64,000 nt of DNA from the NCBI GenBank assembly GCA_021783515.1, contig JAJXTV010000001.1, forward strand, positions 124,001-188,000, in the 5' to 3' direction. The notes under the pieces were generated by a model, which did not search any database, was not told the origin of the DNA, and was given only the letters and a program-made list of their open reading frames with translations. The translations under genes and the position numbers were made by a program. This DNA is from Nitrospirota bacterium (GTDB taxonomy: Bacteria; Nitrospirota; Thermodesulfovibrionia; Thermodesulfovibrionales; UBA6898). This document shows, one piece after another, positions 63,949 through 64,000 of this stretch. Within the stretch, counting starts at the first letter, position 1. Every line of letters starts with the position of its first letter.

Positions 63949-64000
63949 TACTCCAGCATGGAATAGGCCTTAAACTTACTGAATTTTCTCAGATACCATA

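Overview
The window is a contiguous piece of a GC-rich Gram-negative bacterial chromosome. Outer-membrane-type glycan genes, type IV pilins, sigma-54 signalling, an rpiB-glyA-nrdR block and repeated Cys-rich 'two-CW' modules suggest an anaerobe of the Nitrospirota or Desulfobacterota kind. This placement is inferred from gene content only; no rRNA or tRNA gene is visible in the window.

Layout. 1-13.4 kb is a chemotaxis locus. A histidine kinase (5' end outside the window) converges on a minus-strand set transcribed in the order ntrC-like regulator, receiver, cheY, cheA, cheW, a small two-CW protein, a PhnD-like binding protein, a methyl-accepting receptor, cheR, a HEAT-repeat protein and cheB. 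The ntrC-like gene overlaps nrdR, so this locus sits directly behind rpiB-glyA-nrdR (13.4-15.5 kb). 15.7-25.6 kb is mostly plus strand: tgt, a CBM9-like protein, a poorly coding stretch with one strong promoter and a large hairpin, a PATAN/receiver-like/GAF protein with a PilT-type ATPase, small housekeeping genes, a membrane glycosyltransferase and pyrE. 25.6-35 kb (minus) holds glnE, an oligopeptide ABC transporter without ATPases, and uvrA with an in-frame insertion.

35-63.8 kb is one long minus-strand surface-glycan region bounded by two type IV pilin genes. It carries YfhO- and DUF2723-type membrane proteins, a dolichol-phosphate-mannose-synthase-like transferase, several glycosyltransferases, an acetyltransferase, a sugar O-methyltransferase, a radical SAM protein, a flippase and a CDP-sugar pathway (RfbF, RfbG, RfbH). 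Embedded in it is a visibly more AT-rich block (about 52.6-57.6 kb) with a ThDP-dependent enzyme, an acylating acetaldehyde dehydrogenase, a DmpG-type pyruvate aldolase and an NAD-dependent epimerase, next to a decayed transketolase fragment.

The most interesting proposal is that these enzymes form one pathway. RfbF/G/H would make CDP-4-keto-3,6-dideoxyhexose. The dehydrogenase and aldolase, running in reverse of catabolism, would make 4-hydroxy-2-oxopentanoate. The ThDP enzyme would decarboxylate it and add the resulting C4 acyl unit to the sugar ketone, giving a sugar with a four-carbon branch, by analogy with the two-carbon branch of yersiniose. This is inference from gene content and active-site residues. 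Other points worth attention are the two-CW module appearing three times in the chemotaxis locus, the matched 28-residue repeats in both arms of the receptor, a sigma-54 promoter and terminator framing a pilin gene, and two decayed paralog fragments.
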